Shown piece after piece: positions 34,406 through 42,458 of a stretch of 64,000 bases of DNA (its first letter is position 1; every line of letters starts with the position of its first letter). Location of the stretch: IMG/VR virus record IMGVR_UViG_3300028608_000007, positions 62,001-126,000 of that record; one strand, written 5' to 3'. A program made the position numbers and the translations under genes. The DNA comes from a virus. The notes under the pieces are model-generated. The model was not told the DNA's origin and ran no database searches. It saw nothing but the letters and a program-made list of their open reading frames with translations.

Positions 34406-35313
34406 GCGTAAAGTCCTTGTACAGGGTGCCAGTAGATTTTGTCGTCGTTGACTTCGTCGGGACGTTTGTTGTACGCCGCCTGAGGGTGCCACGAGTTGGT
34501 GGTACGAATCTGGTCGTAGTGACTACGCAGTTGAGCGTAACCTTTGGTGAACAGACCGTGAGTGACGAACAGCTCGAGAGAGCAGTAGTCATTGTCGCCG
34601 CTCACACGCATGTAGTCCGCCTCGAAAGGCTGGAGCTTCTCACGCAGAGCTTTGGCCAGCTCGATGAAGGTGTAGCCGCCGTCGCAGATGTCGTCAACAA
34701 CCAACCAGGTCAGACGAGGGGTCGGTTCAAACGGGATGTCTACACTGGTGCCAACGATCTTGCCGGTTTCGACGTCACGGTGTTTGGAACCGTAAGCGAT
34801 ACGAGTAACACCAACCAAACGGGCCAGTTCTTCAACCTTCTTCACCGCCCCAGCGTCAGGCGATACCAGCACCACACGTTCCCAGACTTGACGATCCAGC
34901 TTGGCAACGATCTGCGGCAAGGTGATGTGAGTCAAACGATCCAGCAGCGCAGCACCTACGTCACTGTGGATGTCGAGGACGGTTACGGTGTTGTAGCGCT
35001 GGAGGTTGATGATGTCGCAGAACGGCTTGATGGTCAGCGACTCACCTGAACGTGGTACACGGTCTTGACGAGCGTACGGCAGGTAAGGCATGAACAAGTG
35101 GATCTCGAGGGCTGGGTTCAGCCGACGGATCGCATCAGTGACCATGACGAGGTCCATGATGTCCACTGCGTTCTTGAGGTGAGCAGTCAGGTTGACCGCT
35201 TTCCAACTTGCTACAGCAGGGTCGACGTACGGATGCACTTCACCGCCCGGCAACACTTTCGAGTTAGCGGGAAACGAGATGTTCACGTCTCCGCGATTGC
35301 TAATCAAAATCAT
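34402..35313 (-). CDS. Ribose-phosphate pyrophosphokinase-like (Prs/Adps) protein
   Basis: The 303-residue protein matches PRPP synthetase. It has the ATP-binding MPYLPYARQDRV (75-86), VLDIHSD (112-118), the pyrophosphate loop VSPDAGAVKK (150-159) and the PRPP signature VVDDICDGGYT (205-215). Prs transfers pyrophosphate from ATP to ribose-5-phosphate. In NARP1 the related enzyme Adps pyrophosphorylates ADP-ribose instead, supplying Namat. The 4-base overlap with the NAMPT-like gene strongly suggests the two act in sequence. The start at 35313 follows AAAAGGAAG. The upstream stretch holds a terminator and possibly its own promoter. Confidence 0.9.
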   Translation of the reverse strand: MILISNRGDVNISFPANSKVLPGGEVHPYVDPAVASWKAVNLTAHLKNAVDIMDLVMVTDAIRRLNPALEIHLFMPYLPYARQDRVPRSGESLTIKPFCDIINLQRYNTVTVLDIHSDVGAALLDRLTHITLPQIVAKLDRQVWERVVLVSPDAGAVKKVEELARLVGVTRIAYGSKHRDVETGKIVGTSVDIPFEPTPRLTWLVVDDICDGGYTFIELAKALREKLQPFEADYMRVSGDNDYCSLELFVTHGLFTKGYAQLRSHYDQIRTTNSWHPQAAYNKRPDEVNDDKIYWHPVQGLYA

Positions 35314-35370
35314 GTGGCTTCCTTTTCTTTATTGCATACGGGTTACTCTCACTCAATACAACCTCTATGT

Positions 35371-35405
35371 AAGAAAAAAAAAGAGGGGCACGAAGCCCCT
35401 CTTTA
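35371..35405 (-). terminator. Rho-independent terminator
   Basis: On the minus strand AGAGGGGCT-TCG-TGCCCCTCT is followed by nine T residues. It separates the gene ending at 35407 from the Prs/NAMPT pair, so the pair probably has its own promoter in 35,314-35,370. Confidence 0.92.
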
Positions 35406-35406
35406 A

Positions 35407-35652
35407 TCAGCCGAAGATCTTTTGCATCAGCGACCGCTTCTTCGGCACAGGTCGAGATGCGATAGCCAGTACAGCCAACAGACCCAAGCCAGCGACAGCA
35501 ACTTTAGCCTGAGCGTCTACGACAGCACGTTCAGTCTTCTGCTCTTCGACTTGGACTTCGAGTTGTTTGAGTTCGGCTTTCTTCGCTGCGATTTGCAGTT
35601 CGATTCCAGCCAGTTCTGCGTCTTGCGCGGTAATCAGTTGTTGCTCACTCAT
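35407..35652 (-). CDS. Coiled-coil and membrane-anchor protein, 81 residues
   Basis: The start at 35652 has AAGGGG upstream and overlaps the previous stop (ATGA). The product begins MSEQQLITAQDAELAG, forms a predicted coiled coil over about residues 12-45 (AAKKAELKQLEVQVEEQK), then one hydrophobic helix (VAVAGLGLLAVLAIAS) and a basic C-terminus. The layout suggests an inner-membrane protein with a helical bundle. Function is unknown. Confidence 0.6.
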   Translation of the reverse strand: MSEQQLITAQDAELAGIELQIAAKKAELKQLEVQVEEQKTERAVVDAQAKVAVAGLGLLAVLAIASRPVPKKRSLMQKIFG

Positions 35653-35816
35653 TTCGACCCCTTGGGCGGACGCCCTTCCAGCTTGCGCCAAGTTTCATCA
35701 AGCTGCTTCATGTGCTTGGCGAGTTCTTCGTGTTTCCCTGCTTGATGTAACTCAAAGGCTTCTGAGCCCGGCATCATCAGGGTACCGTCTGAATAACGTA
35801 CTGCTTTAGTAGCCAT
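35649..35816 (-). CDS. Hypothetical protein, 55 residues
   Basis: A short frame starts at ATG 35816 inside the end of the upstream gene (11-base overlap) and ends in an ATGA overlap with the next gene. The product begins MATKAVRYSDGTLMMPG and continues with a charged helix (ELAKHMKQLDETWRK). A GGGGGAAA stretch about 10 bases upstream could serve as ribosome binding site. The tight packing on both sides supports it. Confidence 0.55.
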   Translation of the reverse strand: MATKAVRYSDGTLMMPGSEAFELHQAGKHEELAKHMKQLDETWRKLEGRPPKGSK

Positions 35817-36213
35817 AGGGACGTTTCCCCCGTGAGATCCAGCGGTTATTATTGCGAGCTACTTCCACCCAATCCTTTTCACCATAATTGTACTCCAGGG
35901 AAGTGGCGCATATAGCGTCAACCTTTTCTTGAGTAATGATTTTGGTGGATAGGGAAGGAGCATAGTCCTCTTGGCAACGGATAGCGTATTTTGCACGCTT
36001 GCGATCGTTGTCTCCTTTCAACCAAACTGGATCAACCAACATGCGGTCGGTAACAAAGAAGCTTTCGAGTTTGCGTCCTTTAAAGACGGTAACAGACGCA
36101 ATGCCAACCGCCAAAGCAATTATTGCGATCAACAGAATGGCACCGGCAATCGCGTTCTCTTTATTACTGACCTTACCGCAGTTACCCTTACATCTGCATA
36201 CACAAGCAACCAT
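35806..36213 (-). CDS. Membrane protein with N-terminal cysteine cluster, 135 residues
   Basis: The start at 36213, one base after the previous stop, has GAGGA upstream. The product begins MVACVCRCKGNCGKVSNK, then has one hydrophobic helix (AIAGAILLIAIIALAVGIAS), and a soluble C-terminal domain of about 90 residues. The four early cysteines could bind metal on the cytoplasmic face. No family is recognised. Confidence 0.6.
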   Translation of the reverse strand: MVACVCRCKGNCGKVSNKENAIAGAILLIAIIALAVGIASVTVFKGRKLESFFVTDRMLVDPVWLKGDNDRKRAKYAIRCQEDYAPSLSTKIITQEKVDAICATSLEYNYGEKDWVEVARNNNRWISRGKRPYGY

Positions 36214-36214
36214 T

Positions 36215-36628
36215 TCAGCGATCCTCGTCCGACTCGTAAATAACAATACCCAACTGCTGACGCTCCCAGTTGAGCATAGCGACCTTCGAGAAGTCCTTGT
36301 CAGGATACATAGCCGTAGCCATGTTCTCACAAGCCTCGATCACCTCAGGGTTCATCTGCTCACCTTTAGCAGCAAAACCCCGACCTTCTTTCAAACAGTT
36401 ACGGGCGAAGGAACGCTTCTTCTCCAGATACTGCTCTTCGAGGTAAAGGGCATCGATCTCATGCTCCTTACCTGTTTCGTGCATCTTGTACGCACCAACG
36501 GAACCCACACCCACCACACCAACCATCAGTACTGTCAAGCCGATGTTGGTAGAGTGGCGTTTAAGCATTCCCTTGAACGCTTCCCAACCAAGAACCAATG
36601 CGTAAGCCAAACCAACCAACTTACTCAT
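36215..36628 (-). CDS. Membrane protein, 137 residues
   Basis: The gene starts in an ATGA overlap with the DUF4262-like gene. The product begins MSKLVGLAYALVLGWEA and has a central hydrophobic helix (GLTVLMVGVVGVGSVGAY), then a charged soluble domain ending in ESDEDR. Together with the neighbours it forms a cluster of small membrane proteins at 35.4-36.6 kb. Function is unknown. Confidence 0.6.
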   Translation of the reverse strand: MSKLVGLAYALVLGWEAFKGMLKRHSTNIGLTVLMVGVVGVGSVGAYKMHETGKEHEIDALYLEEQYLEKKRSFARNCLKEGRGFAAKGEQMNPEVIEACENMATAMYPDKDFSKVAMLNWERQQLGIVIYESDEDR

Positions 36629-37125
36629 TTGGTCACCGCTGGCGCTTGGCGCGGTTGAACGTAGCGAGTGTCGTAACCTTCTTCACCCGGCAGCAGGTTC
36701 TGAGGATCAGGGTAGAGCATCTGCCAGATACGCAGATCTGCACCACCGCGCTGTTTCAATTCAGCACAGTAGAGGTTCAGCATCTGGTAGGTGTTGCACG
36801 GATGCATAGCCGAACGCATCGGGGTAGGATCACCATCCGAACGTTTGACGATATCGGTGCGTACAACTTCTTCTGCCTTGCCTTCTTTGATCCAAGCGGT
36901 TGCCTGGTTCTTGAGCATCATCCCCAGAATGCGGTTGTCGATCACACCGCAGATGAACAGCTCCGGCATACCGAGACGGGACAGACCCACGGTGTAGGAG
37001 TAGTTCAGACCGTTGCCACCAGCGTGTTGCGGAACGCCCGTGACGCTCAGGATCGCAAACTTGTTAGCAGCGATCGAACGCTTGATGTGACGTTTCACTT
37101 GTTTCTTGGTGTCTGCAACTTTCAT
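36625..37125 (-). CDS. DUF4262-like protein
   Basis: The 166-residue product has NYSYTVGLSRLGMPELFICG (about residues 41-60), the characteristic strand of DUF4262 (Pfam PF14081), followed by a helix and a strand typical of the family. The biochemical role of this family is not known. The start at 37125 has AAAAGGAAG upstream; a longer frame to 37170 overlaps the upstream gene. The C-terminal third is basic and proline-rich. Confidence 0.65.
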   Translation of the reverse strand: MKVADTKKQVKRHIKRSIAANKFAILSVTGVPQHAGGNGLNYSYTVGLSRLGMPELFICGVIDNRILGMMLKNQATAWIKEGKAEEVVRTDIVKRSDGDPTPMRSAMHPCNTYQMLNLYCAELKQRGGADLRIWQMLYPDPQNLLPGEEGYDTRYVQPRQAPAVTK

Positions 37126-37126
37126 G

Positions 37127-37639
37127 TTACTTCCTTTTAATAGGGGTGACGGTGGCGCGAGGGGCTCCAAGGCGATGCGGGATCGGACCCGTGCCTTTTG
37201 GAATCTTCATCAGTTTAGCGCGACGCTTACGAATCGCTTCGGGGACGTACATGAACAGAGCTGGGGAAGAGAAGTCTGGTTGCCCATTCTTGATCTGCAC
37301 CAACACTGCCATCATTTCTTCTTTCGGTGGATTGGACCAGTCCATCTCGATCGTACTCGCTGAATCCCAACGGATACAGCTTGGAGCATTGTCGAGCATG
37401 AACTTATCCATACCCTGGTGTTTGATGGTCCGTTTGATAGCAGCAGCCGTACTGTTCATTGGGCCATCGATGTTGCGGGTTGCGTAGAAGCAATAGTGTT
37501 CCAGGTTATTACCCGAGGCAATCTCGTAGTAAGCGAGGTGTCCTTGAACCGGGATAGTCAACAAGAAACAACGAGTACCCACGAAAGCATGACTGCGATT
37601 AGTGTGGTACTCTTTCAACCGACGGACGATCAGGGACAT
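37127..37639 (-). CDS. Hypothetical protein, 170 residues
   Basis: The product begins MSLIVRRLKEYHTNRSH, is soluble and basic at both ends (for example EAIRKRRAKLMKIPKG near residues 133-148). No family is recognised. The genes before and after are 1 base away, so it is part of one operon running from 38.6 to 35.4 kb. Confidence 0.6.
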   Translation of the reverse strand: MSLIVRRLKEYHTNRSHAFVGTRCFLLTIPVQGHLAYYEIASGNNLEHYCFYATRNIDGPMNSTAAAIKRTIKHQGMDKFMLDNAPSCIRWDSASTIEMDWSNPPKEEMMAVLVQIKNGQPDFSSPALFMYVPEAIRKRRAKLMKIPKGTGPIPHRLGAPRATVTPIKRK

Positions 37640-37640
37640 G

Positions 37641-38039
37641 TCAGCCTTCTTTCTTTTCGTAAGCGTTGAGAATGGTGCGGCACTCTTCCTCGGTAGGTGG
37701 CCGAGGGGGAACGTTTTCGAACATCAACCACATCCCTTCAGTACGACCGCGGGATTTGTACCAACCCACCCACAGGCAAGTCGGTTGGGAGTTCATGAAG
37801 CCCTTGTCGTTTTCACGAGGGAGGGTATCAATATCCAGCAGACTGATGGTAGCGAAGTGTTGGTTCTCTTCGCACTGATGGTTAATGCGGTAGTCGCCTT
37901 CACGTTCAGCCAAATCGCGGATTTCGTTAGCCAAGGCGCAGTTCCAGTTATCCCCGGTGAACGGACCTTCGCGGAACCCACATTTAGGATCAGCACCGTT
38001 CCAAGTTTTACCACGGGTTTTACAAGCTTGACATTCCAT
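37641..38039 (-). CDS. Cysteine-rich hypothetical protein, 132 residues
   Basis: The product begins MECQACKTRGKTWNG, and further cysteines follow (PKCGFREG, NWNCALA, HQCEEN). This spacing could form a zinc site or disulphides. There is no signal peptide. The end is acidic with a helix (EEECRTILNAYEKKEG). No family is recognised. Confidence 0.6.
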   Translation of the reverse strand: MECQACKTRGKTWNGADPKCGFREGPFTGDNWNCALANEIRDLAEREGDYRINHQCEENQHFATISLLDIDTLPRENDKGFMNSQPTCLWVGWYKSRGRTEGMWLMFENVPPRPPTEEECRTILNAYEKKEG

Positions 38040-38636
38040 TTACGCTGCCCTTTTCAATTCGTTGCCATATTGGTCAACCAATGCATGAGCCTTTGCAAGC
38101 CCTTCATCGGTGTAAAGGTTGATACGTTTCGGGATACCAGCACGAATCGCCATCTGTAGCGCCATGTTAGTTCCACCTTTGACCACTTCAGTTTTGCCCA
38201 CTGGTTTAGCCCAGTAGATTATTGCACGGACTGGATCATTCAACATGTGTCCGTGAATCTGGAACACGTTGCGAGTGTGCATGGCTTTTGCCCCACGCTT
38301 ACACTTATCCCACGCAGGATGAACCTCTGATGCCATGCTGTGCGCAGTCTCCCAAGTAGGGAACTTCGTAGCATCGTAAAAGAAGTTCTTGGGGTCATGG
38401 TAACGATCCCACACCCCATCCCACGCCAGATAGATCCTAGCCTTCAAATCAAAATACCAACGGCTTTGTAGCGCTCCCTCATAGAACGCTCTGTCAGCAC
38501 CTTCGGCATCCCCACTACTCAAGGCGTAACCCTGAGCATAAAGCGCTAAACTAATTTGCCGCATTAACGCCAGAATGTCTTCCGGCGTTTCACGACTCCC
38601 CACTCCTGCAAACCACCCCCGGAAGATTGGTGGCAT
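38040..38636 (-). CDS. SLOG/DprA-like Rossmann-type protein
   Basis: The 198-residue product starts with FAGVGSRETPEDILALMRQ (residues 9-27), has YALSSGDAEGADRAF (37-51), and later KGGTNMALQMAIRAG. These glycine-rich turns match the SLOG superfamily, which includes DprA, LOG and TRPM/ThsA-type nucleotide sensors. Members in phages are usually annotated as DprA-like. SLOG domains bind nucleotides or NAD-derived molecules; catalysis here is unproven. It is the first gene of a tightly packed unit with unknown neighbours. Confidence 0.65.
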   Translation of the reverse strand: MPPIFRGWFAGVGSRETPEDILALMRQISLALYAQGYALSSGDAEGADRAFYEGALQSRWYFDLKARIYLAWDGVWDRYHDPKNFFYDATKFPTWETAHSMASEVHPAWDKCKRGAKAMHTRNVFQIHGHMLNDPVRAIIYWAKPVGKTEVVKGGTNMALQMAIRAGIPKRINLYTDEGLAKAHALVDQYGNELKRAA

Positions 38637-38640
38637 GGGA

Positions 38641-38940
38641 TCAGTCCTCTACTTTGTATTCCAGATAAGGACTAGACGGAATAGGTCCCGTCACTTTGAA
38701 AGCATCCCAGTAGTCCTTGTTGTAGCGCAGGGTCACGGCGTAGTAGTCTTCTACTCGACGCAACTCGATCTTCTTCAAGGATTGTCCGGGCAGGTGGTAG
38801 TTGGCACTGTTCTTGAAGAACTCCATAACCTCAGCGAACTCTTCAAAGTAGAACCGAGTGTTCGGTTCCAGTGCTGGGAACTCCTGTCCATCTTGTTTCA
38901 GATGAATGAGTCCAAAGGGGGGATATTGTTCAGGTCGCAT
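38641..38940 (-). CDS. Hypothetical protein, 99 residues
   Basis: The product begins MRPEQYPPFGLIHLKQDG, is soluble with a mid-section FYFEEFAEVMEFFKN, and ends in acidic residues. It overlaps the upstream gene by 43 bases. No family is recognised. Confidence 0.58.
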   Translation of the reverse strand: MRPEQYPPFGLIHLKQDGQEFPALEPNTRFYFEEFAEVMEFFKNSANYHLPGQSLKKIELRRVEDYYAVTLRYNKDYWDAFKVTGPIPSSPYLEYKVED

Positions 38941-39353
38941 GGGGATGCCTCGTCGAGATCAAGATTGATGAGTAACTTGTCGCCGTTGATAACCTCCATA
39001 TGCTCAACAACAAAGACTACGCCTTTGCCGCCTCGGATATAAGGAATCACGTACGCATAGATTTGGTTGTAAAGTTCGAGAACAAAGTCCACGAACATCC
39101 GGTTCTCCAAAGTGGACATCTCCACAATGATGTTCCCAACCGTATCTTTCTCGTCACTCTCTACATCTTCATTCTCGTAAACCATATCCAAATACAGGTT
39201 GAACAGGCTTGCGATGTTGTTGCGATCCAGCCGCTCAGGGTGCTGCATAGCAAACGTACAAACGAAATCAATGCAATACCACAAGTTGTGCTCGATAGCT
39301 CCTGACATGGTCTGTAACAGCTCACGACAAGGAATTACGAACTTGGTTTCCAT
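38898..39353 (-). CDS. Hypothetical protein, 151 residues
   Basis: The ATG at 39353 has GAGGTG upstream and is preferred over a GTG six bases earlier. The product begins METKFVIPCRELLQTM, appears mostly helical in the first half, and has IYAYVIPYIRGGKGVVFVVEH later. No family is recognised. Confidence 0.6.
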   Translation of the reverse strand: METKFVIPCRELLQTMSGAIEHNLWYCIDFVCTFAMQHPERLDRNNIASLFNLYLDMVYENEDVESDEKDTVGNIIVEMSTLENRMFVDFVLELYNQIYAYVIPYIRGGKGVVFVVEHMEVINGDKLLINLDLDEASPCDLNNIPPLDSFI

Positions 39354-39360
39354 AGACACC

Positions 39361-39597
39361 TCACGACATCAGGACATCTCGGACGAAAGCTAGGTGGAAT
39401 ACCGCAGCGAAGACCACCGCCATAAACAACAGGACAAAGGTACACAGCCCGATGTTCCAAGGCTCATGACGCCACGACCAGCACATTGCGTGCCATAGTT
39501 CAGCGATGTCGTCATCTGACCTAGCGTACGCACCGAGGTAAAACGCACAGTTCAGAGCAATGAAGAGAATCAAGACTGTTAGAAGGAAACCGATCAT
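39361..39597 (-). CDS. Small membrane protein, 78 residues, two helices
   Basis: The start at 39597 overlaps the upstream stop (ATGA). The product begins MIGFLLTVLILFIALNC and has a second hydrophobic segment (LCTFVLLFMAVVFAAVFHLAF). The loop between is polar and tryptophan-rich. It pairs with another two-helix protein encoded just upstream. Function is unknown. Confidence 0.6.
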   Translation of the reverse strand: MIGFLLTVLILFIALNCAFYLGAYARSDDDIAELWHAMCWSWRHEPWNIGLCTFVLLFMAVVFAAVFHLAFVRDVLMS

Positions 39598-39839
39598 GGG
39601 AAGAACTTCGTGTAGTTGACGTAGGAGATGATGGGGAACAGGATTACATGGAGCACTACCAGACCCATCCAGAGACGGACAATGCTCACGCCGTGGTTTT
39701 GACGCCACAGCATTTCGATCTGCGCTTTCCACTCAGGCCAATCAAAGCCCAACTCGGAATGGAAAATGCGGAACGATACAATCAGGAACACAGTGGTCCA
39801 CAGGAACACCATGAAGTAGGTTGGCAATTCAGCAGCCAT
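39594..39839 (-). CDS. Small membrane protein, 81 residues, two helices
   Basis: The start at 39839 has GAGGAAG about 11 bases upstream. The product begins MAAELPTYFMVFLWTTV and has a second hydrophobic segment (LWMGLVVLHVILFPIISYV). Both this and the next protein have two membrane helices with a tryptophan-rich loop, so they may act together. No family is recognised. Confidence 0.6.
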   Translation of the reverse strand: MAAELPTYFMVFLWTTVFLIVSFRIFHSELGFDWPEWKAQIEMLWRQNHGVSIVRLWMGLVVLHVILFPIISYVNYTKFFP

Positions 39840-39855
39840 TTTCTTTTGCTTCCTC

Positions 39856-39886
39856 AAGCATAGAAGGGCTCCCGCAGGAGCCCGAA
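39856..39886 (-). terminator. Hairpin terminator with CTATGC end
   Basis: On the minus strand GGGCTCC-TGCG-GGAGCCC is followed by TTCTATGCTT. It follows the membrane protein gene ending at 39890. Confidence 0.75.
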
Positions 39887-39889
39887 AGG

Positions 39890-40369
39890 TTATTTGACCA
39901 GAGAGTCGAAGATACCAATCCAGTACCAGAACAAACCAACGAAGATACTGGCGGCGTAGAAGGTGGTGTACGCCTTACGGTCTACCTTCTTCAGTTCATC
40001 GATGTGTTCACGTACCGCCCAGAACTGTTTCCAGTGAGCACGTGGTTGATAGCCCACACCTTGTCTACGTGCAACCGCGTAACGGTAGAGCATGGTGATC
40101 GCGATGTAGCACACGAGGATAAACACCGCAGCGTACTTCAACGCACCACTAGACAAAACCATCCCGATTAACAGCCCGTAGGACCCGAACCACAGCGCCA
40201 TCTCCACCAACGGTTTCTTCAACCGCCTGTCACGGAGGATAGGAGCCAGGCCTTTAAGCAGTTCCTTCGGACGAAAACCAATCTCTTGTACGCCACAGTA
40301 CACAGCAATACCAGCGCTGAGCAGCACAGCACACAACACACCAAACAGAGCACCGTATACAGCAGTCAT
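39890..40369 (-). CDS. Membrane protein, 159 residues, about four helices
   Basis: Hydrophobic segments occur near residues 5-25, 57-75, 78-95 and 138-155, separated by basic loops (APILRDRRLKKPL, YRYAVARRQG). The start overlaps the upstream stop (TAATG). It has no recognised transporter or holin signature. Topology suggests an inner-membrane protein with cytoplasmic basic loops. Confidence 0.6.
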   Translation of the reverse strand: MTAVYGALFGVLCAVLLSAGIAVYCGVQEIGFRPKELLKGLAPILRDRRLKKPLVEMALWFGSYGLLIGMVLSSGALKYAAVFILVCYIAITMLYRYAVARRQGVGYQPRAHWKQFWAVREHIDELKKVDRKAYTTFYAASIFVGLFWYWIGIFDSLVK

Positions 40370-41307
40370 TAGCGATTTCCTTTATTGTCGCCCGGTTCTT
40401 CAAATTCGTCCACCAAATGCGGACAGTCGTCGTAGTTGAACTCTTCTTGTGGCTCAGGAGGGAGTTCATCCTCATCGTCATCCATAAACAACGGGTACTC
40501 CTCGTCAATCAAAACCTCTGGGTTCTTGTCAAGGTGGGCCGCAATGTGTAGGTGACGATACAGTGGAGGGAGGAATCGTGCGTAACGGCTAACGATCACA
40601 CCGTCCAAGTAACGACGGAAGTTCCAAGTAAAGAGGTAGTGGGCCAGTTTCTTAACGGACTCAATACCGGTTTCTTTAAAGCTTATGCCCTTGGCTTTGT
40701 TGAGGCGAATGACTGCGTGCCAGAACATGCCAAAAGCGAGGTGATACTCTTCCCAACCCATCTTGCGAGGGTAGTGGTCGACCCCAGCTTGGATGTGTTC
40801 GTTGTTATAGTCCTTCAACAACTCTTCCAACGCATGTAAACACGCGGTGTTCTCATTGAAGAAGTAGTTGCGACCGAACTCAGCACCCATCAAACCGTAA
40901 TAGCCAACGCCTGTTTGGTTCAAGAGTTTCTTACGACTCTTCACGTCCTCCTGCTCTTGCATGGATTTCTCGTGACGTTTGCGAGCCGCCAAGGTATCCT
41001 TGAGGTGCGCTTCTTTCACGATACAGGATTTAGTGACCGCCGCAGAGGAAGGCCAACCCAAGGCTTGCCAACACAATGCAGACGCATCGTCGTAATCCAC
41101 CTTCAACTCACGCCACACGTGATGGACTAACCGACCCATCAAGGTTTGTGAGATGTAGGGTTTCTTGCGAATAATTTCCAATGTTTCTTCGACCGCAGCT
41201 TTGTCGATGTGGGCTTCCAACACTACTTCACGAGGCTTTGACTTGTTGAAGTTGTGACTAGCTGTCGGACGGAGGTAGTAGACAGGTTGATTCTTCTTAG
41301 AGCCCAT
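40369..41307 (-). CDS. Hypothetical protein, 312 residues
   Basis: The start at 41307 has GGAACGG upstream. The product begins MGSKKNQPVYYLRPTAS, is mainly helical and basic in the middle (ARKRHEKSMQEQEDVKSRKK), and ends in an acidic tail (FMDDDEDELPPEPQEEF). No domain is recognised. It is coupled to the four-helix membrane protein downstream. Confidence 0.6.
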   Translation of the reverse strand: MGSKKNQPVYYLRPTASHNFNKSKPREVVLEAHIDKAAVEETLEIIRKKPYISQTLMGRLVHHVWRELKVDYDDASALCWQALGWPSSAAVTKSCIVKEAHLKDTLAARKRHEKSMQEQEDVKSRKKLLNQTGVGYYGLMGAEFGRNYFFNENTACLHALEELLKDYNNEHIQAGVDHYPRKMGWEEYHLAFGMFWHAVIRLNKAKGISFKETGIESVKKLAHYLFTWNFRRYLDGVIVSRYARFLPPLYRHLHIAAHLDKNPEVLIDEEYPLFMDDDEDELPPEPQEEFNYDDCPHLVDEFEEPGDNKGNR

Positions 41308-41327
41308 GGTATTCCGTTCCAAATAGA

Positions 41328-41350
41328 TGCGGGTCCCCGAAGAGACCCTA
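41328..41350 (-). other. Weak intergenic hairpin
   Basis: GGGTC and GACCC flank a short loop between two minus-strand genes. There is no T-tract. It may be a degenerate terminator. Confidence 0.35.
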
Positions 41351-41355
41351 AGCGA

Positions 41356-41709
41356 TTAAAGTTTGGTGCGTGCAGCGAGGATGTTTCGATTCTTCATCGG
41401 TTGTAGCGCAATGCCACAACCCACTTCCCAGACTGCAATGCGTTCGTAAGGATCAGGACCATAACGTTCCCACTCCATCGCATTCACATATACCGGGTTG
41501 CCGGTCACACCAGCCACCATCAGCGTAACCCGCATGTAGTTACCACCGTCGGCCGGTTGAACGTCCCAGACATCGGCGTATTGGCGCAGACTCCCACGAC
41601 CAAGATCGCGCATGTAGTCCGAGTAGAACTTGTGTCGCACCGCAAACGCTAGCAGACCCAGCAACAGTACGATTACCAGTACAACAATGAAGATGTCCTT
41701 CCATTCCAT
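41356..41709 (-). CDS. Membrane-anchored protein, 117 residues
   Basis: The start at 41709 has GAGGATG upstream. The N-terminus MEWKDIFIVVLVIVLLLGLLAFAVRHK forms one membrane helix; the rest is soluble and beta-rich (GNYMRVTLMVAGVTGNPVYV). The charge pattern does not settle whether the domain faces the cytoplasm or periplasm. No family is recognised. It is two bases downstream of the dCTP deaminase stop. Confidence 0.6.
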   Translation of the reverse strand: MEWKDIFIVVLVIVLLLGLLAFAVRHKFYSDYMRDLGRGSLRQYADVWDVQPADGGNYMRVTLMVAGVTGNPVYVNAMEWERYGPDPYERIAVWEVGCGIALQPMKNRNILAARTKL

Positions 41710-41711
41710 CG

Positions 41712-42458
41712 TTACATCCTCGGAACCACTACCCCGGTTTGACCCTGATACTTGCCCCCACGGTCTTTGTACGAGGTTTCACAGGCCTCGTCAGACTCCA
41801 GGAACAGCATCTGCGCAACGCCTTCGTTGGCGTAGATCTTTGCAGGGAGGTTGGTGGTGTTGGAGAACTCCAGCGTCACGTGACCTTCCCACTCAGGTTC
41901 GAGCGGGGTGACGTTGACGATGATGCCGCAGCGAGCATAGGTCGACTTGCCCAGGCAGATGGTCAGGACATTCCGTGGGATGCGGAAGTACTCAACCGTA
42001 CGAGCCAGTGCAAAGCTGTTCGGTGGGATGATGCACACGTCGGACTTGATGTCCACGAATGCTTTCTCATCGAAGTTCTTCGGATCGACCGTTGCCGAGT
42101 TGATGTTGGTGAACACCTTGAACTCGTCAGCACAACGTACGTCGTAACCATACGACGAAGTGCCGTAGGAGATCAGTTTGTCTGTCCGATTGTTCAGGAC
42201 CTCGTTCTTGACGAATTTACTACGAACCTGACCGTATTCGAACGGTTCGATCATTGGCTTGAAGCCGGTACGAATCGGATCGTCTTCCTTCAAGCGCACA
42301 GCCCAGAAGCGAGCCTCCAAGCTTTCCAGTTGGTCTTTGGTGTGAGTGATACCTTCCCACGCCGGTTCCTTGATCTCACTCGAACCCGGCTTTACGTACA
42401 ACAGGTGGGTTGGTGGAACCGATTTACGGCGAATCCATTTGTCTGGTTTGATGCTCAC
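41712..42458 (-). CDS. dcd: dCTP deaminase
   Basis: The 248-residue protein matches dCTP deaminase, which converts dCTP to dUTP as a route to dUMP for thymidylate synthase. Signatures are [11 protein letters not shown] (98-108), GKSTYARCG (170-178) and [14 protein letters not shown] (187-200), with E197 at the position of the catalytic glutamate. E. coli Dcd has 193 residues; the extra part is N-terminal. The GTG start overlaps the upstream stop (GTGA). I saw no separate dUTPase in this window; some relatives combine both activities, but that cannot be told here. Confidence 0.88.
   Translation of the reverse strand: MSIKPDKWIRRKSVPPTHLLYVKPGSSEIKEPAWEGITHTKDQLESLEARFWAVRLKEDDPIRTGFKPMIEPFEYGQVRSKFVKNEVLNNRTDKLISYGTSSYGYDVRCADEFKVFTNINSATVDPKNFDEKAFVDIKSDVCIIPPNSFALARTVEYFRIPRNVLTICLGKSTYARCGIIVNVTPLEPEWEGHVTLEFSNTTNLPAKIYANEGVAQMLFLESDEACETSYKDRGGKYQGQTGVVVPRM

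Noticed and set aside
32507-34411. A 634-codon open frame on the plus strand opposite the NAMPT-like gene
   Set aside because: It has no ribosome binding site or recognisable motif; the minus-strand frame has conserved NAMPT residues.
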